DNA of 64,000 bases from Liolophura sinensis (GCF_032854445.1 NC_088300.1:22117608-22181607), one strand, 5' to 3'; positions 1 to 12,835 are shown, counted from the stretch's first letter. The notes: generated by a model from the sequence alone, not told the origin. Translations and numbers: made by a program.

Positions 1-115
1 GCGAGACAGCAGCAAGTACCATTTTTAAAGTCTTTGGTATGAACCGAACCCGGGTTTGATCCCAGGATCTCCCGACTTCGAGGCGGACGGTCTGACCATT
101 TGTCCATAGCTTCTT
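1..115 (-). repeat. SINE-like family 2 fragment
   Basis: The stretch CAGCAAGTACC...TTTTTAAAGTCTTTGG recurs at about 58160-58195 (GGCAGCAACAAGTTCC then TTTTTAAGTCTTTGG), followed in both places by GATCTCCC. Read on the minus strand it contains GGGATCAAACCCGGGTTC, which resembles a Pol III B box, as expected near the head of a tRNA-derived SINE. It is cut off by the window edge. Confidence 0.45.
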
Positions 116-299
116 ACGAGTTCAGGACAGACAATGGTTTGGATTTGCAAATCTCGGGTACGGAAATCGTTCAGAAGTTTATGTCTCAATTTGGTCTTAC
201 AGTTATCTATTTTGTTTGAAGTCGTACCCTTCACTTTATAGCGCGTTTTATGACGTAAAATTTCAGCTAACCTGGCTACCACGCCAAGACAGTGTGAGT

Positions 300-3200
300 A
301 GAAACCATTATATCCAATGATCAAAGAGCAGGAAATTGCAAGCACCATGGATGTTTTTGAAACGTTACCTGTTTTTGTCGTTCTTCAATTAGGCATTGAT
401 TTCAGCAATGTTTTGCTCGCTGTGTATTTGACACTAACCTCATTCTTGTGTACATTAGTTCATAGAAAGGACACTGATGATGTGATATCACGTGTTATGT
501 AACATCAATAATTGGCTCATTTCACCACATAAATTTTGTCATTGCTGTTTTTTTTTTGTTGTTGTTTTTTTCCTCACCGCTTGCACATAGAATGAAACTG
601 TCATATACATGTAATTATTATACCCATCATCACGCATTTGTATAGCGCACAAACAGGATTAGAGGAGAACTAGGAAAATTAGACCGTTAAAATCACGGGA
701 TCGATTAGCGGTGCCCTGGCAGCATTTATAAACTTCAATTGCCGGTTGACGTCTTTGATAAGGTTGCTTCCGACTGACATCTGCATTGTTGTTGCATTAA
801 AATGGTTCCTGTCCATCGTGGCATACGCGTTACTAGAGGCGGAAAAAGCGTGCTTGGCAACGAGACCCACGGTATGCACATGTTATACTGAACTTGTTTT
901 TGAAAGCTTTATTTGACACAATGGGCCACTGTAAGCAAGGCTTATAACTGAACTTGTTTGCTGATTATCATCAGCGCCTTAAAGAGCCTCCTCACAAAAA
1001 TGACTACTGATGCTTTGGGGATTATATATGACCAGGTTTGAGTGGTCAGCGAGTAGTTTTTTCTGCAGTTTGTCTTTTTTGTATTGAATACCATTTTGAT
1101 CAATTTTATCGTTCATTCATATACACGTGATCAAATGTGTCTTAAAAACTCACGTTTACTGTTTTGTGGGGCAATGTTACAAACATATACACACTGGACT
1201 CTCCGTATTTATTCAAACCTGGGAATTAATTTCCGGCGTCTTGAACGGAAAGCAAGAGCTGCAGGCATTTACAGAAGGCAGTCTATTTTAACCCAGGGTT
1301 CAGAAGAAACAGAAGCTATCTATCCCAAACAACGTCATCAGGAGAATCTTCAATTTCAGTGGTGTATAAAGCAAGATAGATGATACGTTTTTGAAGGCGT
1401 AATTCAGCTGATCATAAGATGTTTTACCATCGTGGTCTCCCTCCCAAACTGCACGAGCCTGTGGTGCCCGCTGTCAGTGACGAGAATTCATTTCACTCAA
1501 CGATGACGGCCATATCAGCGTGTACTGCGCCAATTTTGGCAGGAGAATCACTGATTGAGCAACGTGACCCTTCAGGGATTGCTCGGTAGCGTCACTGGAT
1601 CAAGGTGCACTCAGCCGATAACAACCCAAGTCACAAGTCACACAGATTCTCTCAGACAAATTACTATATTACCGTTGGTTTGAAATATCAATCGATTCAG
1701 CTGCGATGAAGAACGTGATTATGGAACTGGCGCTTAACGCCCATTTTGGTCATTATTAGCAGATTTAACAGCGCAACACAGATCCAGGAGAAACACAGGC
1801 AGAATTTGGTTAGCTGGAATAACTATGAAGTGAATGTACGTTCCGTTTGCCCTAATTCTATTTAGGATGGATGCGATGGACATAATTTCCGAGCGGTTGA
1901 TACGAACACTACGGCTCTTAGTGTTTATATTAGACTTCAGTATAGATGAAAACCAGAGCTGTGACAACAGTGTGGTATTTGGCAAATGGTCACACGTGTT
2001 TCCGGTGAAATCCGGCCTCTTCTCAATTTAAATCTGTCAAGGCTTTATTACTATATGGATATGCTTGAAAAGTAATTTTCACGCCCCCAAAGCACCATGG
2101 TGTAAGCAGGACTAGATAAAAAAAATGCGGTTAGTTGTAATTTATTAGGCGTCACCGGTCTAGAATTAGACATATTTTTGTTCATGGCTGACAATCGCCG
2201 GTAGATGTTTAGTGGATAGCTAAGTCTAATAAGGTTCTAAAGTAGTTAGACTTAAAAGCTCTGGCTCTTCAGTCCAGCTCTCACTAGGTCGGTCAAATCA
2301 TCAACAGCAAGTAGTTCAGGAAAGGTTCTCATGAAGGAACCTCCACTGCAAATCGGAAATTATTTGCCACACAACAGACTCCATGCCAAACAAGAATTTT
2401 TTGTCGCGAAGGGTTCAGGCCCAGAAAGCGCTGTTGTGCTTACTGGCGACCGAGATTGTTTATTGAACTGAGGCCATAAACCCACCGATCTTAACATTCG
2501 TGTACCTAATGGTTATTGCGTTAGTGTGCTCACTTACACCTAAAATTCGACAAGAAGCACTGCACGCCTGCTGTACACCTGGCGCACATCTGCTGTGCAC
2601 CTGTACAAAACAATCTTGTTTTAGGGCAAGTGATAGCGTGGCAAAGGTGCAATAAAAATTCTAATAGAGGTGATGCTTTATTCGTATCAATCGTTTAATA
2701 TTGAATTTCTCTGGGTGTATTATGCTGTATATTGAAATAGATAAAGTGAGATAGCTGGTGACTTTTATGCCTAGCAACTCAAGAGAAAGCTGACCGTAAA
2801 CTTTATAAGCCATACTGACGGAATCTAGGAATTTTTGGGAAAATTATTTCAGTAATCTTTCACTCATGGGTATAAAGAGTTAATCCAACATTCAGTGTCG
2901 TGATTAGAGCTGGAAAAACTTCCTGTGACGCCAGAGTTCCTAAACTGTGATAGTATATATAGTCCATAAAGGCCACCTTATATAGAATCCAAATTTTTAC
3001 AACGCCTTTAACTCTTTTCACAAAAATCTAAAAAAATAAATGAAAGTATATTTATGCACAGTTTTAAATGGTCTATTTAGTGATGCCTACTTCGCGGTCC
3101 TTTAAACCTCAGGCAAATCCACGCGACTGCCATAAACTTCGCCCACAACTTGGTGATTTGATGATTAGAGTCAACAGTAGAGAGTAAAATTTGACAAACG

Positions 3201-3850
3201 CTAAACATAGCTACCACTGTAAGCTTTTTGTAGCCGTTTTATCAAGGCTTAATTGGTATGACACGTCCCATTCTTCAAGTGGTGTGTTCTTATAACTTAT
3301 CAGGTTCCGTGCTTCGGGAGCTAACTAGGACCTTTCTGTTGTATAGCGATGCTTCTCTTACTTGCTCCTCTTGTTAACAGATTTCCTGAATCCTCTTAAA
3401 GGGAATACCGAAACATCGGACGTTTTCTGTCCGTATATAAAAGATTTCAAGTTTAAATCGGCTCGGTATAACAGCCATTAAACCCAAAAGGTATAAACCG
3501 GAATATGTAAAGCATTTATCTCACATTATATGGATGGCAAATATAGGAAGTAAAAATGAGTAGGCTAACAAAAGTGTCATCATGGAGACTAAATTAGGGT
3601 ACTCATACATGCTCAAAAGTCTGTTAAGATCTGATCCTGGTGAACGACGGAGAAGAGAACAGTCATATTTTATATGATCACCATGGCAACTGCCAATACG
3701 TCTAGGCATATAGATTCTTTAATTTACCGTTTTTTTATAACCTGTGTTGTGGTTCTACGTTCTTGTTCTTTTTATCCTAATGCCATTATTACACTCAACA
3801 TCTGGTGCCGCAAACAATCCATTTTTTAATCTATGAAAGGCTAACCAGTG
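300..3850. repeat. Diverged tandem duplicate, copy A
   Basis: Many short blocks recur in the same order in copies B and/or C downstream. Examples are TTGCTGATTATCATCAGCGC (about 957), CAATGTTACAAACAT (about 1172), GAGAATCTTCAATTTCAGTG (about 1342), CAGTGACGAGAATTCATTTC (about 1475), AAATGAGTAGGCTAACAAAA (about 3553) and GATCACCATGGCAACT (about 3676). Similarity is patchy and indel-rich, so the duplication is old. I see no convincing gene in it; the open frames at 317-502, 1084-1383 and 1834-2031 are not preserved as proteins in the other copies. Confidence 0.6.
1940..2170 (+). repeat. Dispersed repeat X, copy 1
   Basis: A roughly 200-bp segment runs from AAAACCAGAGC through GGTGAAATCCGGCCTCTT to GCACCATGG. 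It matches 34090-34330 on the same strand and 34730-34940 on the opposite strand, and a short piece recurs near 19170-19215. No open frame is shared among the copies, so it is probably a non-autonomous mobile element. Confidence 0.5.
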
Positions 3851-4269
3851 ATGATAAGTTTATTACGGGCCTCCTATATTGTATTCAATACAAAGACAAT
3901 TACACACACAAGTAGCTAAGGAGTATTTATATGTATTGACACACCATTAACAGCTATTTCATTAGTTCGTGTTGCTTTGCCTACATCTATCCGTCCATAT
4001 GTGAATTGTTAATACATAGAAGGCTAATAAACTCGGGTTGTTATTGGACAAATATAAGATTATTTTGGCGAGCTATATTTTTAGTTTTGATAACTTCTTC
4101 AAAACGCAACATTACTTAAAGATACTGAACCATCTCGTATTCTGTCTCTTACAATCGCTTGGAGTTGTAAACCGTTAGGAAGTTCAAATACAGACGTTGT
4201 TCACAGAAATTCTGAAAGTGGAACGCCTGTTGTAAGTATTAATTTGATCATTCAGTCACATATATGATT

Positions 4270-6270
4270 TTTTGTTTATAGCTGATCGCTAGACCTTTTC
4301 TCTGTAGTTGGAAGTATTACCCGGGTAGTAAAACAGGCAAATGATTTCAAGCAAAGATTGCTGATGGTCAGAGATCAAGACATGCCATGGATGCTTTTGT
4401 ACCGTTACTTGTCTTGCTCTGTCTGTATTTGACATTGACCTCATGTCTTTGCTTATGAAATGTCGTAACACTGGCACAAATGCGAGTAATGACGCTACAC
4501 TACAATAGTCTATGCCTCATCGATCATTAGCTCCAGTCACCAGACATCAGTTTTGTCATTACTGCTCAATTATCACCGATGGCACATGACTGTTAGAATG
4601 GAAATATCCGGTAGTTTTAGGTCGATAATTACGCATATTTATTGCTTGCAAACAGGATTAGACGTTGAACTGAAATAGTTAGACCTTTAAACTTAAGACA
4701 ACGATCAGTGCCTTCTTCGCAGTATTGATACACTTGAATTGCCACTTAGCCAAGTCGAATCAAACTGACTCGTATATTGTGTTTGTCTTGTAATATACCC
4801 GGTATTTAGATTCCAGTTAATCCTGACTTTTACCTCACTAGGGCTGGAAGAAACTTGTGGGCCGCGGGTTCAAAGGAAAGGTCACTAGATGTTATCTAAT
4901 GAGTTGATTGTTCATTACCGTCTGGGACGTATACAGGAAGCTGGACAATGGCAGAAAAGGGTTTGGCGGTCGAGGAAAGAGAGCAATGATCCCGTCGTGC
5001 CCTCTACAGTTGTAGTGTTACTGTTAAGTTTACCCTTGTAATATCACCCAAGCCGGAACCGTGTTCAATAAACTGTGAGTAACAACAGCTAAAAGGGAAC
5101 TCTTTGTTAACCACACAGTTCCCGCCAGTCTCCATCACTCGAACAGTGACCTTTCACCCCCAGACAAGAGCTATTTTGTATTTGGCGATTTGCCAACGTG
5201 GAACAAGCGTTTGATCGGAGTTTGTTGTACTGTTCTAAATTTTACTGACTTGTTCCAGGACATCAGTTCTATAAAGCCGTTCAGCGGCAGACATTACTTC
5301 CATGACCACGTATACGGGAAGAAGTAGACATCTGCCTAAATGAGACTGGTTTAATAGTGTAGCTCAGTTGTTAGAGAATCCAAGGCACAATTCATTTAGC
5401 TTAAATAAATCAGGGGATAGGCGTTCTTCTTAACCTGATTTTACTGTAGTTGTATCCAGCTGAAATAATTCCAGCAAACTGCTGTGAAGCTTTATATCTG
5501 TCTTATAACAGAACTCATGGTCGGTTACAGATCTCTTGTGGAATTGTCCGTTGATACAATAGATTATATACAATGGAAGGAAGTTTACACCACAGATCTG
5601 TGTAGAAAGGTACCAAAGTAAGAACCATAAGATGCTAAACGGAATTAGCAATAAAATGTTGGAACAGTTTCTTACACAGGAACTATTCCAATTCAATTAC
5701 GGGCCACCTTCTCCAGTGTATTGCCGACTCCGATCTCAGCTTGATTGACTTTTGTTCTCTTAGTACTACATAGTAGTTCTGTGCCAATATCTTCACTTCC
5801 ATCAGAATTTATGCTTGAAGTACTGCAACCTTGTTTTGCCAAATGCCAAAAAAAAACCCCAGACAATGCTGATGCTTTAATTCATATCCATCATCCAGTA
5901 TGGATTGCATATGCATGTATGGTATAATGATGGAGTAGTCCTGAGTTGAGAAGAAAGCCACAGTATACGTGACAGTTACCTTCATACAGAATGTGCTGCA
6001 CAAGTGGTTTATATAATCCATAGGGAAGCAAATCATTACGTGGGACAAACCGATACTGTATACGGTTGTATTACACACCAGTAGCAGTATTGAAAATGCC
6101 ACCATTTCAATACTATTGATGTGACGTAAGTCATCTTTCATTCTTTTTTGTGATGTGATGTGATTGCAACTAATTTAATTTGACTTTCATAAAGGTTTGA
6201 TATAGAAATTTACACGTGATACATAATCCTGAGTAGGCTAACAAAAGTGGAACCATAGCAACGCCATTAT
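4270..6270. repeat. Diverged tandem duplicate, copy B
   Basis: This is the second, shorter copy of the 0.3-9.4 kb unit. Blocks at 4380-4450 (GCCATGGATGCTTTTG, GTATTTGACATTGACCTCAT) match copy A near 345-440. Blocks near 4660-4770 (ACAGGATTAGA, ACACTTGAATTGCC) match both other copies. The block at 6011-6055 matches 8391-8435 in copy C, and GAGTAGGCTAACAAAAGTG at about 6232 marks the distal end seen in copies A and C. Confidence 0.55.
5809..6141 (-). other. Unrecognised minus-strand open frame, partly conserved in copy C
   Basis: A 110-residue open frame of unknown function. A central stretch (IG.SHVMICFPMDYIN) aligns without gaps to IG.PHAVICLPVDYVN in the open frame at 8261-8479 of the next duplicate. 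In the 16 aligned codons, changes fall mostly at third positions, fewer at first, and only one at a second position, as expected for protein-coding divergence. The sample is tiny, the rest of the two frames does not align well, and no splice sites were resolved. It could be a piece of an exon or chance. Confidence 0.2.
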
Positions 6271-7910
6271 AATGTTGACACAATTTTAAATATGTGTTGA
6301 AGAACTGGTTGTGACAAAGAAGTAAAAATTTTTGTTTACATGGAGATCACTACATTTGTTGTTGGATTAGAGTTGAGGCAAAATAATTAGCTCATTAAGA
6401 TTAAGAAATGGACAATCGATAAATCCTGGCGGTACTAATAAACTTCAATTGCCAACCGGACACATTTAAGTTTGATCCACACTGACTCGTACATTGTGGT
6501 TGCATTAAAGTCCCACGTATTTATTTATTTGCTTGACCAGGAATTCGAAGGAAAGGTCACCATATATTACACACGAGTTGATTGCTGATTGTCATCAGCG
6601 CCTTAAGGGATTTAGCCACAGAAAATGACTACAGATGCTATGAGAAAATATATGACCAACTGTACAGTTTATCATGCACTTCTGGCCGCTTTTTTGTTAA
6701 TAAAAATACAATTTTGTTAAGTTTTACCGTTTATGCATACTTACATGAGCAAATGAGTATTAAAAGCTCGTTTTTGTTAACTGATTTATGTGGCAATGTT
6801 ACAAACATGTGGTGCCTGTATTGGCTCAGACCTCTGAAGTAATTACTGTCATCTTTAAAGAACTATGGTACCTGCCGGCATTTACAGTCTGTTTTCACTC
6901 AGGGTTCAGAGGGAACGGACACTGTCTATCTCAAACAGAGTTTTCAGGGGAATCTTCAATTTCAGTGATATGTAAAGTAAGATAGATGGTACGTTTTCGA
7001 CAGCGTTATCCAGTTGACCATTAACAGGTTTTACCATATTGATCTCCGTCGCAAGCTGTGCGTGCTCAGGGTGCGAAATAAAAAAGCCTGGTACATCGCT
7101 ATCAGTGACGAGAATTCATTTCTCTCAACGGTTTCGACGCTACACATTTCCATCACTGGGTACACCGCGCCAATTCTGGCGGGAGGATCACCCACGGTGC
7201 ACATTAAGAGTGACGTTACCCTTCCGGGAATGCTGGGTCACGTAAAGGGAACAAGGTAGTCTCAGCCGGTATAGTAACCCCAGTCCCATGTCACGTTGCT
7301 CCTGTTAGACAAGTTATCATATGATCTCTGCTTCGAAATATCAACCGAATTTGCTGCGCTGATGAACGTGATTATCTGTGATTATGTGTTTATGGCTGAC
7401 CCTATATTTTAACCATTGTTATCAGTATGTGCATTTTGACCTTTCCAGCAAACTGACCTTCTTGAACTAACTCGTTAAATAAATAAATAAATAAATGTTG
7501 TGAAAATCCATAATTATAACCGGCGTTGGATTGAGTAGATAAGTCAAGGTGTAAGATGTTACAACTGAGCTCTAAATCAGTTCAGCGTTTCTGCTCTAGC
7601 TCTCTTTGGTCGAATCAATATGTAATTGAACTAACGGCGAGCTAATTTCACCCATGATTACGTCGTCTTCCTCGTGTGTGCAAAGGGATGTGCAAGAAAA
7701 CGCTCATTTTAGTGACTGTTCTAAAATAGCGATGGTAACATCCTTAAATACATAACATAAAGCCCTGTTGGATCACATCCGAATTATGTCTTATGGCTAT
7801 AAACTACATGTCAGGTAACCAGTCAGAATGATCGTTCCAATTCTGAAATCCTTTGCAGTGCTTAAAAAGCCATCTCCGGTTGGACCCTTCAGGCCAAACC
7901 AGAAAATATT

Positions 7911-8216
7911 TGTCAGGAAGGATTTTCTGGAAGGAACGATGATATCTAGTCAGAAATTATTTATCAGGCAGGATTTTCTGGAAAGACCTGCCATGCCTAC
8001 TCAAAAATGACATGCCAGGAAGGGTTTTCTGGTAAGAACTGCATGGTCTATCTAGAAATTATATGCCAAGAAGGGTTTCCTGGAAGGAACTGCGAGGTCT
8101 ACTCAGATATTATTTGCCGGGAAGGCTTTTCTGGAAAAAAGTGCTACTTCTACTCGGAAATTATATGGCAGGAATGGCTCTCAGACAGGAGCCTCCATGT
8201 CCATATTCAGTCCAAA
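7911..8216 (+). pseudogene. Relic of EGF-like repeats, six 51-bp units
   Basis: Six 51-bp units start at 7911, 7962, 8013, 8064, 8115 and 8166. Each encodes about 17 residues of the form ICQEGFSGKNC..Y.EI, with alternating Cys-x8-Cys and Cys-x7-Cys spacing. C.EGFSG..C is the C-terminal half of an EGF-like domain, but the other four cysteines of a full domain are missing, so these would not fold as ordinary EGF modules. Units 3-5 are clean, unit 1 has an in-frame stop, units 1 and 2 have each lost cysteines, and unit 6 has lost both. I read it as a decayed, internally amplified exon fragment rather than a working gene. Confidence 0.45.
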
Positions 8217-8260
8217 TTTCGATACTCCTGACGTTTTAATTCATATCCACTGTTTAATAT

Positions 8261-8479
8261 TCATTCTCTTTGGATGGATGAAATATTCATGGAGTTGTAC
8301 TGGCTACTTTGGTGCCTACGAATTGAGCAAGCTGAGCGTATGCTACCATATACTATCCCTCGAATGTGAAATGTAACAAAGACATAGTTAACATAATCCA
8401 CGGGCAAGCAAATAACCGCATGGGGAATGCCGATACGTAGTTTAATTATTAAACAGCTGTAATAACAGAGTAAAACCAT
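8261..8479 (-). other. Unrecognised minus-strand open frame, counterpart of 5809-6141
   Basis: A 72-residue open frame of unknown function in duplicate C. Its segment at 8391-8435 aligns with 6011-6055 of duplicate B, keeping Ile-Cys-x-Pro-x-Asp-Tyr-x-Asn. Substitutions are conservative (Met/Val, Phe/Leu, Ile/Val, His/Tyr). There is no start context or splice evidence, and the match does not extend across the whole frame. Confidence 0.2.
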
Positions 8480-9400
8480 ATGAGTAACATAATGTTCATT
8501 TATAGGTTGTATCAGGTTTTCAGCCTCCCACGTGATTTAGTAAAGTTTTATGTGTAGTGATAATGTGATGTAATTGCAGTAGAGTCAGTATCATCGAATA
8601 TAGAAAATTACATAAGGTATACAATATCTTAGATTATACTCCATGCCACTTCTCAAGACATTGTCCACTACATCGTCATTTTGATTTCAACAATGCATAG
8701 TGAATTGCGACGGATGCTGAGTAATATGGATCTCTTTGCAGGCTACATCCATTTCAAGAAGGTTTAATTGCTTCATCAACATATGATAAGCCTCACACTT
8801 TTGTTATAACGCATTGGGTTCTGTGGCTCGGGGCAGACTAGGGTACATACATGCCTGTTGTACAGTGTTACTTCTATTATTCACCCGCTTGGCAAAGGAA
8901 TCCTTTCCGGAATCCTCTTAAAAGAACACCGGTACACTCCCCCCCCCCACACTCCCCCATTCCATCACCCACACTTGCATTTTCTCCCTATGTGGTAAGC
9001 TTGGTAAAGTTGCCATTCAAAACCAAAACCTATTTATCAAAATACGTAATGTGTCTGATTTTACGGACGACAAATATACAAAGCAAAAATGAGTACGCTA
9101 ACAAATGTGTCACCATGGGAACGAAATTAGAAGTTGATGCTTTCTGACAAAGGACTGGTTTTCGCGTCTAGAGGATAATACATCATATTTACTTGATGAT
9201 CACCATGGCAACTACCCACACGTCTCGGCATCTCGTTCTCATTATTTTACCACTGTTTATAACCTTTTATGTTATGGTCTGCATTTTATCCTAATGCTAT
9301 CATTACGTTCAAACATCTGTTGCCGCAAGCAGTCCATTTTTCAATCCACGTTTTCAATCCATGTTAACCTGGGATGCTAAGTTAATTACGTGTTTCAGGT

Positions 9401-9900
9401 TTTATTATTCCTTTTGTTGAGACAAAACCTAGTTGTGTGTTTGTATATTTGTTACCACATATGTTACCACTCTGCCTGGATCGCATGCCATGTTCTCGGG
9501 GGTTATAACACATACACGAGAACGCTATACGCATCATATTCGATGCAAAAAGAGGAATTCAGGTTAGGGGTGCCTTGAAAAAATCAGTTTTGATGCATTC
9601 AGCTTGCTTCCATCAAGACGAATTATCACTACCACTGGGCGTTCTCGCGAGCTTCACCCTTCATTCAGCAATTGTAGCAAAGCTCATTTCCTACTAGAAT
9701 ACATACTAATACGTAAATATTATATGCTCCCTTATAAGCCTCTTGCAGGTTTGCAAGTCTTTAGGGAGTTGATTTCAGGGTATAGTGTACTGAATCTCAA
9801 AACTGAAACAGCGTTGTGTGTCTGTCTTATTTTCTGAATGAAGGCCTTAGACACATTCGACAACAACATTCTTGTAATCTGGATTCATATATTAAATTTC
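9401..9900. other. Intergenic, nothing recognised
   Basis: I see no gene, RNA or repeat that I can support here. The short frames at 9390-9578 and 9604-9837 have no recognisable protein content. Confidence 0.4.
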
Positions 9901-9904
9901 ACAA

Positions 9905-10095
9905 ACGTTGTGGCATTAGCCAGATGGCTACAGCAGGGTATAATGTCGCAACCTTGTGGCACTGGCCAGATTGATACGGCAGGGTGTAAATGTCGCAATG
10001 TTGTGACATTAACCAGATGGCTACAGCAGGGTGTAGATGTCGCAAAGTTGTGGCATTATCCAGATGGCTACATCAGGGTGTAATGTCGCAACCTT
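9905..10095 (+). repeat. 46-47 bp tandem repeat, about four units
   Basis: Units begin GTTGTGGCATTAGCCAGATG at about 9907, 9953, 10000 and 10047, each followed by GGCTACAGCAGGGTGTAA and TGTCGCAA. The frame at 9838-10083 (repeats of RWLQQG) is produced by this array and is not a supported gene. Confidence 0.8.
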
Positions 10096-12240
10096 GGTTA
10101 ATTCTTATATACGAGTTTAGGTGAAAATATTTAGCCTTCTATGTGTGTGTGTGTGATTTTGGTTTGGCAATTGTCTTTTTTTGGTTCGTCCTTTTGTTAC
10201 TTGTTGAAAGTTTGTTCGAACATCGTCTCCTGTGAATTTGTCACATTTCTGATACTAACTTCTTAAAATACTTCTTATACTTTAATAAATCAGATCAATT
10301 TTGCTCGGACTTCCCTAGCATTCTCATTTAATCACAGCATGTGTTGTCTTTAATAGTAATTGAAATGCGAAGACCATGCTAATTTGACATTTTGTGTGAG
10401 GGCTATAACCCTTCGTGTTTGAAAACCTAGTAAGAGTCTTATGGAGGTCTCCACACCCTACCGCTTTTCTCAGACACTTACAAAGCTTTACTCACCACAT
10501 TCAAACTACTATAAGTATTCGACTTCGCCTCTGTAATATATTTCCTCGTTTACCCGTTGGTCTGTATGTTACTCTGTAGGCAAAATATGCCATCGGGCTT
10601 AAGTGACTTAGCCTAAGGTTACCAGTTCAGTTGAAAAAATCATGATTTAAAAATTTCAATCAGGACATTCATCTTGACAACGGCTTATATCTTCATTTCT
10701 TGGGCGACCTGCCATATCGCCAGTGTTTAAAATCATACTGCAGATAAAGGGGAAAAAATACATTCTTTCTACCATGGTGGTGCCAATAAATGTCCGGTAA
10801 CGCCAGGGAATTTCAGGCCCAATTAGACTGTCAAATTTTTTGTAGCTGGTGTTTTTGAAATTAAAATCGACAAAATATTTTTTGCGCATATCCATGGCTT
10901 TAACCTCATAGCTAAAATGTAAAAGCATATTTTACACGTGTTACTAATTTTACCATTAGGCCTGATTTTGACTAGCGTTTTTCCATAAATGATTGACGGG
11001 GAGAATTTATACCCACATTTTGATATTTATAGATATAATTTTTCACATTTTACAGGTGATAATAATACATCTTGAAGATGTCTTGCAGATGTATACGCCA
11101 ATGATCTCGAATCGTATAGTGACATATTCTACTGCTGAGCCGGCAAAATACCAATAACTGGTCCATGGATGGCATGGATTTGAATGAAGCGCTCAAACAA
11201 GATTTTGTTGAGAACATGGCAAGAAAATAGCTGGACGTTTGTTATAATCTTCCTAGAAATCTTAATTTTCAGATTCTGATCTTCGAAAGGCGAACAGGGG
11301 GAAAGGGTCTTGGTTTCAATAAGGTTATTGACAAACAGAGAGCGTGTCACAAAAGTTAATTGATTTAAACAGATGTGACATTTTATCTATTCTGTTTCTC
11401 AATCAAATCACACAAAGCCAATAATTTCATAGGCCCAGTTGATCGATCTGTATTCAGTCTTTTATACAACAGCATCTTGTGTCACGGCATTCTCCAAGGC
11501 CTCTCCAGTGTTGCTGGTATTAAGTAAGACTTGACGAAATTGTATTTTATCTTTGTCTTGATCAGTGTTATCCTCTAATGATGGGCACTAACTCCATTAG
11601 TAAGAATACATTAGAAACTACCTGTTTAAGTCTATTAGAGCGGCCACTAATGATCAGTCATGAATCTGACACCAAAGTAACAGATACTATGAATTTCCAG
11701 ATTTAAGCACTGCTTGCATGAGAAATGGTTAGTTCTCATAAAGCCGCAATCACATTACGCAATCACACGACGTGATTTGAATCGTAGAATTCGACACTTG
11801 GAATAACAACAGGACAAGTATATTTCATAAATCAGACGGTGCGATTTGTCAAATGCTACGAGTCGCATGAAACAGCGCATATGTACAAAACCAAGTACTA
11901 AACTTCGTATTGACGTTAACAAGACTTTTCCTAGAAATTTCGGCCGTGTTTATCATCCGCTTTCGGCTGTAAAGTCACATAAAACCTTGCCCCGTAAATA
12001 CTCCCCAGGAGCTGCCCGTGTTTAACCGGTAGTGTCTCGTTTCTCTTACCTCCTTCCATCCGGAAGTCTTGACAACTGTCTAGTCATACATTACACAACA
12101 GAACCTCATTACGCCCTTTTTCCGGAATAAAAAATCTGTATAGCTGTATTTATACCTTAGTTAAGAAATAATGTTAAACAATGCTATAAACCAAGGCACA
12201 TACCAGATAATGAATGTTTATTCATTTGTACCTCAGCTGA
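10096..12240. other. Intergenic, nothing recognised
   Basis: AT-rich sequence with a short (GT)n run near 10143. The small minus-strand frames at 10656-10928 and 11129-11350 match no protein family I know and have no supporting splice or start context. Confidence 0.4.
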
Positions 12241-12244
12241 ATAT

Positions 12245-12835
12245 TGATTCAGTTGCCCTCAGAATATTTGGTCATGCGAACGATTCTTGTCGGACTAACT
12301 GGTCATGAAAACTATTTCCGACTGCTTGGTCAAGCAAACCGTTGTCCTCAGGTCATTTGGTAACGCTAGCCATCGTCCTTGGATTATTTGGTCACGGAAA
12401 TTATTTTCCTCTTGCCAACTGGTCATGCAAACTGTTGTTCGTAGATTATTTAGTCATGCAAGTAATTCTCCTCAATTCAACTAGTCATGCATTATCTGGT
12501 CATGCAAATCATTCATCTTATACCAATTGGTCATGCAAACTGTTGTCCGCAGATTATTTGGACATGCAAACCCTTCTCCTCATACCAATTGGTCATGCAA
12601 ACTGTTGTCCGCAAATTATTTGGTCAGGCAAAATGCTGACCACATATTATGTGGTCATGCAAACCACTGGTTTCTGACTATTTGTTCAGGCAAAGAATTG
12701 TCCTTCGACTATATTTGATCATGCAAACTAATGGCTGCAGACTATTTGTTCATGGAAGCCGCTGTTGTGAGACTATTTTGTTATGTGAGCCCTTGGTGTC
12801 GTACTAATTGGTCACGCAAGCCTGTCTTGGTATTA
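12245..12835 (+). repeat. 31-bp minisatellite, about 19 units
   Basis: The unit is about GGTCATGCAAACTGTTGTCC plus GCAGATTATTT, 31 bp, clearest at 12530-12625 where three consecutive units keep exact length. Flanking units are more diverged and vary slightly in length. Since 31 is not a multiple of three, successive units cycle through the reading frames. This explains the overlapping frames at 12342-12677 and 12527-12718, which are not supported as genes. Confidence 0.85.

Larger units (their letters stand above)
6360..9400. repeat. Diverged tandem duplicate, copy C
   Basis: This is the third copy of the unit. Collinear matches to copy A include TGATTGTCATCAGCGCCTTAA (6590), GGCAATGTTACAAACATG (6791), GGGAATCTTCAATTTCAGTG (6950), CAGTGACGAGAATTCATTTC (about 7102), GCGCCAATTCTGGCGGGAG (about 7168), AAATGAGTACGCTAACAAA (9088) and GATCACCATGGCAACTACC (9198). 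It differs by carrying the EGF-like 51-bp array. The overlapping frames at 7014-7259 lie in the best-conserved block but are not open in copy A. Confidence 0.6.
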
